A stretch of 26,477 nt of DNA, from assembly GCA_944358665.1 (NCBI GenBank), contig CALVRP010000033.1, positions 1 through 26,477 of the forward strand. The letters are read 5' to 3'. Under the pieces are notes generated by a model. The model did not search any database. It saw only the letters and a list, made by a program, of their open reading frames with translations, and was not told where the DNA came from. A program made the translations under genes and the position numbers. Shown one piece after another: positions 1-7,978 of this stretch. Positions within the stretch are counted from its first letter, which is position 1. Each line of letters begins with the position of its first letter. This DNA comes from an uncultured Bacilli bacterium. Its GTDB lineage: Bacteria > Bacillota_I > Bacilli_A > RF39 > UBA660.

Positions 1-6
1 TTTGTT

Positions 7-30
7 AATTTAAATTTGAAGTGCAACAAA
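7..30 (+). repeat. left terminal inverted repeat of IS30 element
   Basis: Core AAGTGCAACAAA at 19-30 is matched exactly by the reverse complement at 1243-1254. The outer 12 bases are A/T rich and match imperfectly. Confidence 0.65.
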
Positions 31-98
31 AGTGCATTGAAAAAGACACATGAATAATCTATAATATCTATTCGCAACAAACAGAAAGGAAAATTCAT

Positions 99-1235
99 AT
101 GTCTAATACAAATAATACACTAAAAAGAAAAGAAAATCAATATCATCATTTAACAGAAAAAGATAGAGCTACTATTCAAACTTTAATTGAACAAAAAGAT
201 AAAAATGGTAAAAGATTATTTAATAATACTTATATTGCTAATTATATTGGTGTCCATCGCTCTACTATTTCTAGAGAACTTAGAAATAGTAAATCTTATC
301 GTTTCATGGTTAGGTCTGGTAGAATGATAGAAAAGCCTTATAATGCAAAAGATGCGCAAAATAATTATTTGTTTAAAAGAGGTTTATCTAAAGGTGAATA
401 TAAATTACGCAAATATTCTAAAATGGCTAAATTTATCGAAAATAAAATTAAAAACGATAAATGGGCTCCTGATGCCATTGTGGGCTTTATGAAAGTTCAT
501 AAGTATTTTAATAAAGATGGTTTCACTTCAATTACTACTCCTACAGTTTATAATGCTATTAGATATGGTATTATAAACGTTAAAATAGAAGATACAAGAA
601 GAATGAAATATGAGCCAGAATATGAATATAAAACCGCCAAAGCTGTACCTATCAATAAAGCACCTTACAGTATTGAAAACAGGCCTGAAGAAATTAATAA
701 TCGTTCTACATTCGGTCATTTTGAAATTGATACTGTTATTGGAACTAGACGTGGCAAACATGAATGCCTTTTAACTTTTACTGAAAGAAAAACTAAGTTT
801 CAAATTATCTTTAAACTTTCTTCTAAAACATCTGAAAATGTTGTTAATAAATTTGATCAACTTAAAGTTTTTATGAAAAGACACTACAATAAAATATTTA
901 AATCCATTACTACAGATAACGGTACGGAATTTTCTGATTTTTCAGGAATAATAAAAGATTCTAAAACTCAAATATATTTTTGTCATCCTTATTGTTCTGG
1001 CGAAAAAGGTACAAATGAAAAACATAATGGTATAATTCGTTATTTTATTCCAAAAGGTACTTTAATTGAAAATTATACTTTTGAAGATATAAATAATATT
1101 GCCCATTGGATGAATAATTATCCCAGAAAAAGTTTAAATTATAAAACTCCTCTAGAAGCCATTCTAGAAGAGTTTAATGATAAAGCTGTTATTAATAAAA
1201 TTTATAAATTACAAGAATGTGTGAATTGTTTATGA
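99..1235 (+). CDS. IS30-family DDE transposase
   Basis: This 378-residue protein should catalyse cut-and-paste or circle-mediated transposition of its own element. The N-terminal third has a helix-turn-helix typical of IS30 (about residues 20-62, with YIGVHRSTISREL), which binds the element ends. The C-terminal half is an integrase-core fold with an apparent complete DDE triad: Asp in FEIDTVIG (about 213), Asp in TTDNGTEF (about 273), and Glu in KGTNEKHNGIIRYF (about 309), the last motif being very characteristic of IS30. Length is normal for the family and there are no stops or frameshifts, so it looks functional. The ATG at 99 follows AAAGGA at a suitable distance. It is the only long plus-strand gene in the window. 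Base composition resembles the surroundings, so the element may be long resident or from a similar host. Confidence 0.95.
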   Translation: MSNTNNTLKRKENQYHHLTEKDRATIQTLIEQKDKNGKRLFNNTYIANYIGVHRSTISRELRNSKSYRFMVRSGRMIEKPYNAKDAQNNYLFKRGLSKGEYKLRKYSKMAKFIENKIKNDKWAPDAIVGFMKVHKYFNKDGFTSITTPTVYNAIRYGIINVKIEDTRRMKYEPEYEYKTAKAVPINKAPYSIENRPEEINNRSTFGHFEIDTVIGTRRGKHECLLTFTERKTKFQIIFKLSSKTSENVVNKFDQLKVFMKRHYNKIFKSITTDNGTEFSDFSGIIKDSKTQIYFCHPYCSGEKGTNEKHNGIIRYFIPKGTLIENYTFEDINNIAHWMNNYPRKSLNYKTPLEAILEEFNDKAVINKIYKLQECVNCL

Positions 1236-1242
1236 TTATTCA

Positions 1243-1266
1243 TTTGTTGCACTTGACTTTTTAATT
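1243..1266 (-). repeat. right terminal inverted repeat of IS30 element
   Basis: Reverse complement of the left-end core lies at 1243-1254, just after the transposase stop, with a degenerate outer part to about 1266. Confidence 0.65.
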
Positions 1267-1302
1267 TAGAATTGAACTATTCTTAATATAAAACTTTTTT
1301 AC

Positions 1303-1329
1303 AAAAAAAGCGGAGCCAACATGGGCTCC
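1303..1329 (-). terminator. intrinsic terminator of small RNA
   Basis: On the minus strand, GGAGCC-CATGTT-GGCTCC is followed by GC and seven T (1309 to 1303). The U-tract exists only in this direction. Confidence 0.75.
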
Positions 1330-1403
1330 TTCAGGGGGTTTTGGTCGGTTTATCCACATAATACTACACCGTAGACAAACCTACATAGGCGTTTGCCTAT
1401 GAT
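1303..1403 (-). ncRNA. predicted C-rich small RNA downstream of recG
   Basis: A stretch of about 100 nt without a credible ORF lies between a strong sigma-A-type promoter and an intrinsic terminator. Read on the minus strand it begins with a perfect 7-bp hairpin CATAGGC-AAAC-GCCTATG (1384-1401). A second stem pairs GGTTTGTC (1374-1381) with GATAAACC (1347-1354), with one G-U pair. Next comes an apparently unpaired linker GACCAAAACCCCCTGAA (1330-1346), and then a terminator hairpin. This layout, hairpins plus an exposed run of C before the terminator, resembles regulatory RNAs of Bacillota that pair with Shine-Dalgarno regions (RoxS/RsaE type), but I recognise no family by sequence. A leader attenuator cut off from its gene by the IS30 insertion is an alternative. 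Confidence 0.6.
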
Positions 1404-1409
1404 ATTATA

Positions 1410-1438
1410 AGTATAAAATAATTTATTAAAAATGTCAA
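1410..1438 (-). promoter_or_regulatory. sigma-A-type promoter of small RNA
   Basis: -35 TTGACA (1433-1438, minus strand), a 17-base spacer, and -10 TATACT (1410-1415). It starts only 24 bases beyond the recG stop and points away from recG, with the start site predicted near 1403. Confidence 0.7.
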
Positions 1439-1461
1439 GGTACGAAAATAATTTTTTATGA

Positions 1462-3435
1462 TTAGTCTAAGCTGCTTGACACTTGTAACATATTTTTTAA
1501 ATATTCATCTGATTGCTCTTTTTTCAAATATTCCATACTATCTTCTTTTGCTGTTAATAGCAACTCAAAATCCTGTTTAAGATCAGCTATTTTAAAATGC
1601 ATGTCTCCGCTTTGTCTAAGGCCAAACAAATCCCCACTTCCCCTTAATTTAAAATCTTCTTCGCTTATTTTAAAGCCATCGTTAGTTCCCGTTAAAATTT
1701 TTAGCCTTTTTGTTTCTTTATCACTTATAAGAATACAATAACTCTCAAAATCATTCCGGCCGACTCTCCCTCTAAGTTGATGAAGTGCAGATAAGCCAAA
1801 ACGGAAAGCATCAAAAATAACAATCATTGTTGCATTGGCCACATCAACACCAACTTCAATAACAGTGGTACTAACTAATATTTTTACTTTACCTTCTTTA
1901 AATTCTTTCATAACAGAATCTTTTTCACTATTTGTCATTTTGCCATGTAAAATACCAATATTACAAATTTTACCAAAAGCTTTTTGCATTTTTTCATAAA
2001 GTTCATTAACATTTTCTAAATCTATTTTTTCGCTTTCTTCTACTAGTGGCGCAACTACATATATTTGATGGCCTTTTTTAAGCTCTTCTAACATCAAATA
2101 TAAAACATCTTTAATTTCTTTATTACTTTTTAAAATAGTTTCTACTTTTTTTCTTCCATTTGGCACCGTCTTAATGTTAGAAATATCCATATCCCCATAT
2201 AACGTTAAAGCATAAGTCCTTGGAATTGGCGTAGCACTCATATATAAAATGTCTGGAGTAAGGCCTTTATTTTTTAAGTTGCCTCTTTGACTGACACCAA
2301 AACGATGTTGCTCATCAGTAATTACTAAACCTAAATTTTTATATTCCACATCATCACTTATTAAAGCGTGTGTGCCAATAACAACATCAATTTGCCCCAT
2401 GGCCAATTCTTGCAGAAGTTCTCTTCGTTCTTTAGCTTTTAATTTACCTTTAAGAAGGCCTATTTTTAAATCAGGAAATAAATTTTGCATATTATTATAA
2501 TGCTGAATAGCCAAGATTTCCGTTGGCGCCATCAAAGCACCTTGATAACCAGATAAGTAATTAATATAAAGTGCAACAAAAGAAACAATAGTTTTTCCGC
2601 TACCAACATCACCCTGCAGTAATCTATTCATTTGCCTTGGACTAGTTAAATCTTCATATATATCATTAATTGCTTTTAACTGATCTTTAGTTAAACTAAA
2701 TGGTAAATTGTTAATAAAGTTTTTTATCAAAGTAAAGTCAACTTCTCTTTTTAAGCCTAAATTAATTTTGTTACTAGACTTTAAATAGTTCATTTTTGCC
2801 ATAAAAACAAATAATTCTTCATATTTCAATTTATCCTTGGCCGCTTTTAATTCTTTTAAATTATTAGGATTATGAATTATTTTTAAAGCTAAGTCTTTAC
2901 TAATAAAATTATATTTTTCGTTTAAATAAACAGGAATATAATCGTGAACACTTACTTTATCTATAACTTTAGAAATTATTTGATGAATTTTTTTACTGTT
3001 TATTTTAAAATTACTATGGTAGATTGGAATTATTTTAGGTTTTAAAAGCATTCCAAATTCCATGTTACTCGCAACAATACTATTATGTTTAGCATCATAT
3101 TTACCAATTACAGTAAGTCCCATTGCTGGTTTTATTTTATTTTTTAAATAAGCACGATTAAAAATCGTAACATTATATATTTTAGTGCCGGTATTTAAGC
3201 GCAAACTCATTTTATTTAATTTTTTAGAAAAGTAATAAACATTAGGATTATTTTCACAAATACCATCAAGGACAACATGATCACCATCATTAACATTACT
3301 CATATCAGTTTTTTTATAAACATCATATCTAAATGGATAGTATGTTACTAAATCTTCTAAAGTATTTATTCCTAAATCATTTAAATATTTTAATGTGTTA
3401 AGACCAATTCCTTTTACTTCTTTTAAATCTATCAT
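1462..3435 (-). CDS. recG: ATP-dependent DNA helicase RecG
   Basis: RecG remodels stalled replication forks and branch-migrates Holliday junctions. The 657-residue product has the full layout. The N-terminal part (about 1-150) contains the helix-hairpin-helix-like start GIGLNTLKYLNDLGI and the OB-fold wedge that grips branched DNA. The helicase core follows, with Walker A GDVGSGKT (about 280), the DEQH box in ITDEQHRFGV (about 377), SATPIPRTYAL, and motif VI QLRGRVGRN (about 570). The C-terminal region contains the conserved LRGSGDLFGLRQSG segment. Length is slightly under the usual 680-690 residues. ATG at 3435 is preceded by AAAGGAG. In Bacillota recG often lies near rpe/rsgA or fapR/plsX; here it stands alone between two predicted small RNAs. 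A TATAAT at 3466-3471 (minus) may be its -10, divergent from the small RNA promoter beside it. Confidence 0.97.
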   Translation of the reverse strand: MIDLKEVKGIGLNTLKYLNDLGINTLEDLVTYYPFRYDVYKKTDMSNVNDGDHVVLDGICENNPNVYYFSKKLNKMSLRLNTGTKIYNVTIFNRAYLKNKIKPAMGLTVIGKYDAKHNSIVASNMEFGMLLKPKIIPIYHSNFKINSKKIHQIISKVIDKVSVHDYIPVYLNEKYNFISKDLALKIIHNPNNLKELKAAKDKLKYEELFVFMAKMNYLKSSNKINLGLKREVDFTLIKNFINNLPFSLTKDQLKAINDIYEDLTSPRQMNRLLQGDVGSGKTIVSFVALYINYLSGYQGALMAPTEILAIQHYNNMQNLFPDLKIGLLKGKLKAKERRELLQELAMGQIDVVIGTHALISDDVEYKNLGLVITDEQHRFGVSQRGNLKNKGLTPDILYMSATPIPRTYALTLYGDMDISNIKTVPNGRKKVETILKSNKEIKDVLYLMLEELKKGHQIYVVAPLVEESEKIDLENVNELYEKMQKAFGKICNIGILHGKMTNSEKDSVMKEFKEGKVKILVSTTVIEVGVDVANATMIVIFDAFRFGLSALHQLRGRVGRNDFESYCILISDKETKRLKILTGTNDGFKISEEDFKLRGSGDLFGLRQSGDMHFKIADLKQDFELLLTAKEDSMEYLKKEQSDEYLKNMLQVSSSLD

Positions 3436-3472
3436 AAAATCTCCTTTTTTTTATTTTTTTTGAAAATTATAC

Positions 3473-3500
3473 TTGACATATTTTTATTTTGTGATAATAT
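3473..3500 (+). promoter_or_regulatory. promoter for plus-strand small RNA
   Basis: -35 TTGACA (3473-3478) with a -10 of TAATAT (3495-3500, 16-base spacer). TATATT at 3498-3503 (19-base spacer) is a weaker alternative. It points away from recG; the divergent recG -10 (minus TATAAT, 3466-3471) is only a few bases away, so the two may compete. Confidence 0.6.
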
Positions 3501-3506
3501 ATTAAT

Positions 3507-3608
3507 CACCAATTCAATTTTAGTTGAATTGGCGCTAGTGTAAACTAGCCAGCCCCTTTTTATTCTTTTATTGGAAGCAGCCCTTCAGGGGGGACTGCTT
3601 CTTTTTTT
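3507..3608 (+). ncRNA. predicted small RNA upstream of recG
   Basis: A transcript of about 100 nt is bounded by the promoter at 3473-3500 and a terminator at 3574-3608. It begins with a perfect 9-bp hairpin (CCAATTCAA 3509-3517 with TTGAATTGG 3524-3532). This is followed by a 6-bp hairpin closed by a GTAA tetraloop (GCTAGT 3534-3539, ACTAGC 3544-3549), an unpaired AGCCCCTTTTT segment (3551-3561), and the terminator stem. It holds no ORF and belongs to no neighbouring gene, since the genes on both sides run on the other strand. No known RNA family is recognised. Confidence 0.55.
3574..3608 (+). terminator. intrinsic terminator of small RNA
   Basis: Stem GAAGCAG (3574-3580) with CTGCTTC (3595-3601), inner CCC-TTCA-GGG, then seven T (3602-3608). 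The minus strand lacks a U-tract, so it serves the plus strand only. Confidence 0.8.
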
Positions 3609-3652
3609 ATTTTTATCTCTTTTTATATTTTATCATATTTTGGTTGGTAATG

Positions 3653-4546
3653 TTAATTTATTATTTCATAAGTTGTCATAAATATTCGCTGATCAGTACA
3701 ATATTCCATAACAAATTTATTTTCTTTTCGGCAAATGACAACGCCAACTGTTTTATCATTAAAAGGTTCTTTGATGTGTTTATCAATATAATTTATATAT
3801 TTGGTAACTTGTCCAATATACTCGGCTTTCATTTCTGTTACTTTTAGTTCAACTACAACATAGCAATTATATTTAACATTAAAAAGTAGAAAATCTATAT
3901 AATTATATCGGTCTCCTATCTTTATCTTAAATTCATCATCCACATAAGTGAAGCCAATTCCTAGTTCTTTTAAAAAATTCCCTATGTTTTCTATTATTAG
4001 TTTGTGCAATGTATATTCATTTACATCTTTTGTTTCTTCATTTGTTTTTATAATTATGGGATTTTTTATTAGTGTATTTATTTTAGGCTCTTTTAATTCT
4101 TCTTTATATCCTATTCTTTCATACTCACTAGATTTTATTCTTGTGCGTAATTCACGTACTGATAAATTTTGAACTATAGAAATATTAACATAATATTTTA
4201 TTTCTTCTATACTTTTCAATTTTAACAATTCTATATAATGACTAATTGTCAATTGGTGCGACATTGTCGCACCTTTTTGAATTATAATGTAAAATTGGCG
4301 CATTCTTTTAAGAGCCGATACAGTATAACCTTTTCCAAGTTCTTTTGTTAACTTTTCGGAATACTCTTTAATTAATTCATTTCCATATTTGGCTCTAGAT
4401 GCCCCACCTTGGGCTTCTACTATAAGTCTTCCTACTTCATAATAACTATTTAAATCACTCTTATTTTTTGAATAATCTTTTACTCTTTTATAAGCTTCAT
4501 TTTTTACTAGTATTTCTTTTATTTCGTCATAATAATTAATATACAT
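3653..4546 (-). CDS. DUF1016 (YhcG-type) PDDEXK nuclease family protein
   Basis: A 297-residue protein of the DUF1016 family, which pairs an N-terminal helical DNA-binding-like domain with a C-terminal PDDEXK nuclease domain. The N-terminal part (about 1-150) shows the family signatures YYEVGRLIVEAQ, YGNELIKEYSEKL and FYIIIQKGATMSHQLTISHY. The nuclease domain (about 175-297) has the expected core: Asp in YIDFLLFN (about 219), then the ExK pair in VVVELKV (about 234-236), with QVTKYINYID after it. The ATG at 4546 is preferred to an upstream in-frame GTG because AAGGAAGTG sits directly before it. Members occur in mobile and phage-defence settings, but no partner methylase or restriction gene is present here, so the biological role is open. 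It carries its own promoter and is not part of the nifJ operon. Confidence 0.85.
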   Translation of the reverse strand: MYINYYDEIKEILVKNEAYKRVKDYSKNKSDLNSYYEVGRLIVEAQGGASRAKYGNELIKEYSEKLTKELGKGYTVSALKRMRQFYIIIQKGATMSHQLTISHYIELLKLKSIEEIKYYVNISIVQNLSVRELRTRIKSSEYERIGYKEELKEPKINTLIKNPIIIKTNEETKDVNEYTLHKLIIENIGNFLKELGIGFTYVDDEFKIKIGDRYNYIDFLLFNVKYNCYVVVELKVTEMKAEYIGQVTKYINYIDKHIKEPFNDKTVGVVICRKENKFVMEYCTDQRIFMTTYEIIN

Positions 4547-4565
4547 CACTTCCTTTTTTTTGCTT

Positions 4566-4600
4566 CTATATATATCTTACGATAAAAAAAAGAAAATCCC
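4566..4600 (-). promoter_or_regulatory. promoter module of GGGNTTTTC class (copy B)
   Basis: On the minus strand, GGGATTTTC (4592-4600) is followed by 11 bases and then GTAAGATATATATAG. Read as sigma-A it gives a -35 TTTTCT and a -10 TATATA (4567-4572) with an 18-base spacer. The same module, with the same spacing, precedes the toxin gene and the spoIIA-like operon. Confidence 0.55.
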
Positions 4601-4611
4601 TTTTTTATATC

Positions 4612-4637
4612 AAAAAAATACAGAAATTAATCTGTAT
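4612..4637 (-). terminator. intrinsic terminator over the nifJ stop codon
   Basis: Minus strand ATACAGA (4631-4637) pairs with TCTGTAT (4618-4624) and is followed by a T run. The nifJ TAA (4627-4629) lies in the loop. Confidence 0.75.
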
Positions 4638-7600
4638 CTGCTGATAAGCTTTTATAATAGTTAAATCTTTTTATAGCATTCTCTTTATTTTGTTTAAGTA
4701 ATTCTTCTGCTTTTTCTTTATTAACGGCTTTTAACATAGTATATCTAGTTTGCATACTTAAGAATTCATCGTATAAATCAAAATTTGGATTTTTACTATC
4801 TAAAGTAAAATGTTCTCCATCATATCTAAAGATTGGAAAATAACCACATTTAGTAGCTAATGCTTCCATATTAACACTTTCACTCATGCCACCTTTAATT
4901 CCATGAGAAATACAAGGCGTATAAGCAATTATAATTGATGGTCCTTGATGATTATAAGCTTCAGTAAAGGCTCTAACCACCTGCATCATATTAGCGCCTA
5001 AACAAACAGTAGCCACATAGACATTTGGATAACACATAGCAATCCTTGCTAAATCTTTCTTACTGTTATTTTTACCCATACTAGCAAATTCAGCAACAGC
5101 ACCAATTGGTGTTGCTTTTGATGACTGGCCGCCAGTATTTGAATAAACCTGACTATCTAAAACTAAAATATTAATATTTTCACCACTAGAAAGAACATGA
5201 TCTATACCACTAAAACCAATATCATAAGCCCAACCATCTCCACCAATAGCCCAAATGCTTTCAGCTAAAATATGGTTTTTAAGTGGTTTTAGTTCTGGAT
5301 ATTTGTCATAATCAATATTTTCATATACTTCTTTAGTGATTTCATAATTATCAGTGTTTTCTAACCATTTTTTAAATAATGGTTCATCATATTTACTCAT
5401 TATTTCTTTTATTTGATTTTTGGCACTACTTATACCAGATAACATTCCAAAACCATATTCTGCATTATCTTCGAATAAGCTATTTGACCATGGAAGACTA
5501 TAAGGAAGTTCTGGCAGATCACCACCATAAATTGAGGAACATCCGGTCGCATTAGCAATAACAACATTTTTAAATAATTGAGTTAACAATTTAATATATG
5601 CTGTTTGACCACAACCTGCACAAGCTCCATGAAAAGCAAATTTTGGTTTTTGAAGTTGACTTCCTTTAATGGTATTTAAAGGGAAATCGCTTTTTTCACT
5701 GACATTTTTAACTAAATAGTCAAATTCTTCGTCCGTGGTTATTTTAGTAAATTCTAAAGCTTTGTCACCTTTCTTACCAGGACATGTTTTAACACATAAT
5801 CCACAACCCGTACAGTTTTCTTTAGAAACAGAAATAATATAATAACCCTTAGGCCCTTTTAAACATTTATTTTTAATACTTTCCGGAGCTTTTTGATATT
5901 CGTCTTCATTAAGTAAAAATGGTCTTATTACACCATGAGGGCAAACAAAGGAACACATCGCACACTGAATACAATTTTCATTTTTCCAAAATGGAATGGT
6001 TTCACTAATACCTTTTTTATTCAACTTAATTTGTTTAAACGTACCATCTTTAACATCCATAAGTTCAGACACTTTTAAGGTGCCACCCATACGATGAGAC
6101 ATAGCTTCATAAACATTAGTATAAGTAAAATTATCTTCACTTTCTTCATTATCTAAAATTATTTCTTTTAAATAATCATTAATATTCTGCAGTACTTTTT
6201 TATTAGCCAAAGCAACTTTAGGATTCTTTACCCCAAATTTTTTATCTATATAATTTTCTAAATCCAAAATAGCTTTATCATAGTTAACAGTATCAATAAA
6301 TTTTAAAACAGCTCCCGCCATAATCATACTAATTTTTCGTCCAAGGCCTTCTTTACTAGCAAGTTCATAAGCGTTAATACTATAGAGTCTAATATTTCTT
6401 TCTTTTAAAAGATGTTTATAAGGATTTAAATAGGTTAAAAGTTCTTTCTCATTTTTTACTGTATTAATAAGTAATATACCATTCTGTTTTAAATTAGAAA
6501 GCATATCAAATTCTTCCAAATAAACGTCTTTAGAAATAACCACAATTGATGGATGAGAAACAAAGTAAGCTGACTTAATTTCTTCATCGGAAAAACGTAA
6601 ATGACTAACGGTTACTCCACCTGATTTTTTTGAATCATAATCAAAATATCCTTGAACAAATTTATCGGTATTTTCGCCAATTACTTCAATTAATGATTTA
6701 CTAGCACTAACCATCCCATCACTACCATAGCCATAAATTAAAAAGCTAAAATGATTATTTGTTTTAATTTGCTGATAATCTAAACTTAAATTAGTAACAT
6801 CATCGTTAATACCAATGGTAAATTCTTCTTTAGGGTTATCTAACATATCATAAACCGCTTTTATCATACCGGGAGTCGTATCTTTACTAGCAAGTCCATA
6901 ACGACCATGACATATAGTGAGATTTTTATTTTTTAAGGCACTACAAACATCTAAATACAGTGGTTCCCCTTCACTACCCGCTTCTTTTGTTCTATCTAAT
7001 ACAGCAATTCTTTCTGTAGTTTCCGGAAGAACATCTATTAAATAATTATGATTAAATGGTCGATATAAATGAACTTCAATAAGACCAATTTCATCATTAG
7101 TATTCTCTATATACTCTCTAATAGTATTACATACCGATCCCATAGCGATAATAACTTTTTTCGCATTTGCAGAACCATAATAATTAAATGGTTTATAGTT
7201 TTTACCAGTTATATCATTTATTTTATTCATATAGTCTAAGACAACAGAACTCGCTTTTTCATAAGTTTTATTACGAGCTTCAACTGATTGAAAATAAATA
7301 TCAGCATTTTGATTAGTACCTTTAGTTACCGGATTATTTATATCTAATGCTCTTTCTCTAAAATTGTTTAAAGCGTTCATATCTATTAATGGTTTTATTT
7401 CTTCATTATCTAAAATATTAATTTTATTTATTTCGTGACTAGTTCGAAAACCATCAAAGAAATGCATAAATGGTAATGATGAACTAATCGCTGATAAGTG
7501 GCTAATTAGGGACATATAGTAAGCATCTTGTACATTGGAAGAGGCCAACATACAAAACCCTGTACTTCTAGCACTATAAATATCACTATGATCCCCAAAT

Positions 7601-7962
7601 ATACTTAAAGCATGTGTCGCGACTGTTCTAGCGGCAACATGCATCACACACGGAAGCATTTCTCCAGCAATTTTGTACATGTTAGGAAGCATTAATAAAA
7701 GTCCTTGGCTAGAGGTGTAAGTACTAGTCAGTCTTCCCATTTGCAAACTACCATGCACCATACCAATAGCGCCCGCTTCACTTTGCATTTCTATTATTTT
7801 AACCGGTGTACCAAAAAGGTTCTTTTTTCCACTGGAAGAAAGTTTATCAATTGAAGCTGGCATGGGACTTGACGGAGTTATTGGATAAATTCCTGCTACC
7901 TCAGTAAAAAGATAAGAAGCATAGGCACATGCTTCATTTCCACTTGCAATTATTTTTTTCAT
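4627..7962 (-). CDS. nifJ: pyruvate:ferredoxin (flavodoxin) oxidoreductase
   Basis: This single-chain PFOR of 1111 residues converts pyruvate and CoA to acetyl-CoA, CO2 and reduced ferredoxin in anaerobic metabolism. The N-terminal domain has YPITPSSPMP (residues about 24-33) and EMQSEAGAIGMVHG. A ferredoxin-like insert carries two 4Fe-4S cysteine sets, CIQCAMCSFVCP (about 660-671) and CTGCGLCVKTCP (about 715-726). The TPP domain follows, with GACAGCGQT (about 780) and GDGWAYDIGF (about 905) and then NTGGQSSKATP. The start MKKIIASGNEA at 7962 is chosen over an upstream in-frame ATG because AGAGGTGAT precedes it and the extra residues would overlap the previous gene. It is the last gene of the long operon, 16 bases after the pseudopilin. 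Its presence points to a strict or near-strict anaerobe. Confidence 0.97.
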   Translation of the reverse strand: MKKIIASGNEACAYASYLFTEVAGIYPITPSSPMPASIDKLSSSGKKNLFGTPVKIIEMQSEAGAIGMVHGSLQMGRLTSTYTSSQGLLLMLPNMYKIAGEMLPCVMHVAARTVATHALSIFGDHSDIYSARSTGFCMLASSNVQDAYYMSLISHLSAISSSLPFMHFFDGFRTSHEINKINILDNEEIKPLIDMNALNNFRERALDINNPVTKGTNQNADIYFQSVEARNKTYEKASSVVLDYMNKINDITGKNYKPFNYYGSANAKKVIIAMGSVCNTIREYIENTNDEIGLIEVHLYRPFNHNYLIDVLPETTERIAVLDRTKEAGSEGEPLYLDVCSALKNKNLTICHGRYGLASKDTTPGMIKAVYDMLDNPKEEFTIGINDDVTNLSLDYQQIKTNNHFSFLIYGYGSDGMVSASKSLIEVIGENTDKFVQGYFDYDSKKSGGVTVSHLRFSDEEIKSAYFVSHPSIVVISKDVYLEEFDMLSNLKQNGILLINTVKNEKELLTYLNPYKHLLKERNIRLYSINAYELASKEGLGRKISMIMAGAVLKFIDTVNYDKAILDLENYIDKKFGVKNPKVALANKKVLQNINDYLKEIILDNEESEDNFTYTNVYEAMSHRMGGTLKVSELMDVKDGTFKQIKLNKKGISETIPFWKNENCIQCAMCSFVCPHGVIRPFLLNEDEYQKAPESIKNKCLKGPKGYYIISVSKENCTGCGLCVKTCPGKKGDKALEFTKITTDEEFDYLVKNVSEKSDFPLNTIKGSQLQKPKFAFHGACAGCGQTAYIKLLTQLFKNVVIANATGCSSIYGGDLPELPYSLPWSNSLFEDNAEYGFGMLSGISSAKNQIKEIMSKYDEPLFKKWLENTDNYEITKEVYENIDYDKYPELKPLKNHILAESIWAIGGDGWAYDIGFSGIDHVLSSGENINILVLDSQVYSNTGGQSSKATPIGAVAEFASMGKNNSKKDLARIAMCYPNVYVATVCLGANMMQVVRAFTEAYNHQGPSIIIAYTPCISHGIKGGMSESVNMEALATKCGYFPIFRYDGEHFTLDSKNPNFDLYDEFLSMQTRYTMLKAVNKEKAEELLKQNKENAIKRFNYYKSLSADTD

Positions 7963-7978
7963 TTTATCACCTCTTTTA

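Larger units (their letters stand above)
7..1266 (+). mobile_element. IS30-family insertion sequence
   Basis: The element consists of one transposase gene between imperfect inverted ends that share the 12-base core AAGTGCAACAAA (19-30) and its complement (1243-1254). Outward of the core the two ends still agree at about 8 of 12 positions (AATTTAAATTTG against AATTAAAAAGTC), which sets the approximate outer limits given here. IS30 elements are typically 1.0-1.3 kb with one DDE transposase, as seen. Target duplications in this family are only 2-3 bp, so the exact ends cannot be fixed. The window starts only a few bases outside the left end, so the left flank cannot be examined. Confidence 0.8.

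Noticed and set aside
3574..3601. GGAAGCAGCC resembling the conserved loop of bacterial SRP RNA
   Set aside because: It is simply the stem of an intrinsic terminator; the other SRP RNA elements are absent.
3653..4546. DUF1016 protein as part of a restriction or other defence operon
   Set aside because: No methylase, helicase or partner gene is adjacent; recG and nifJ are housekeeping, so no defence island can be claimed.
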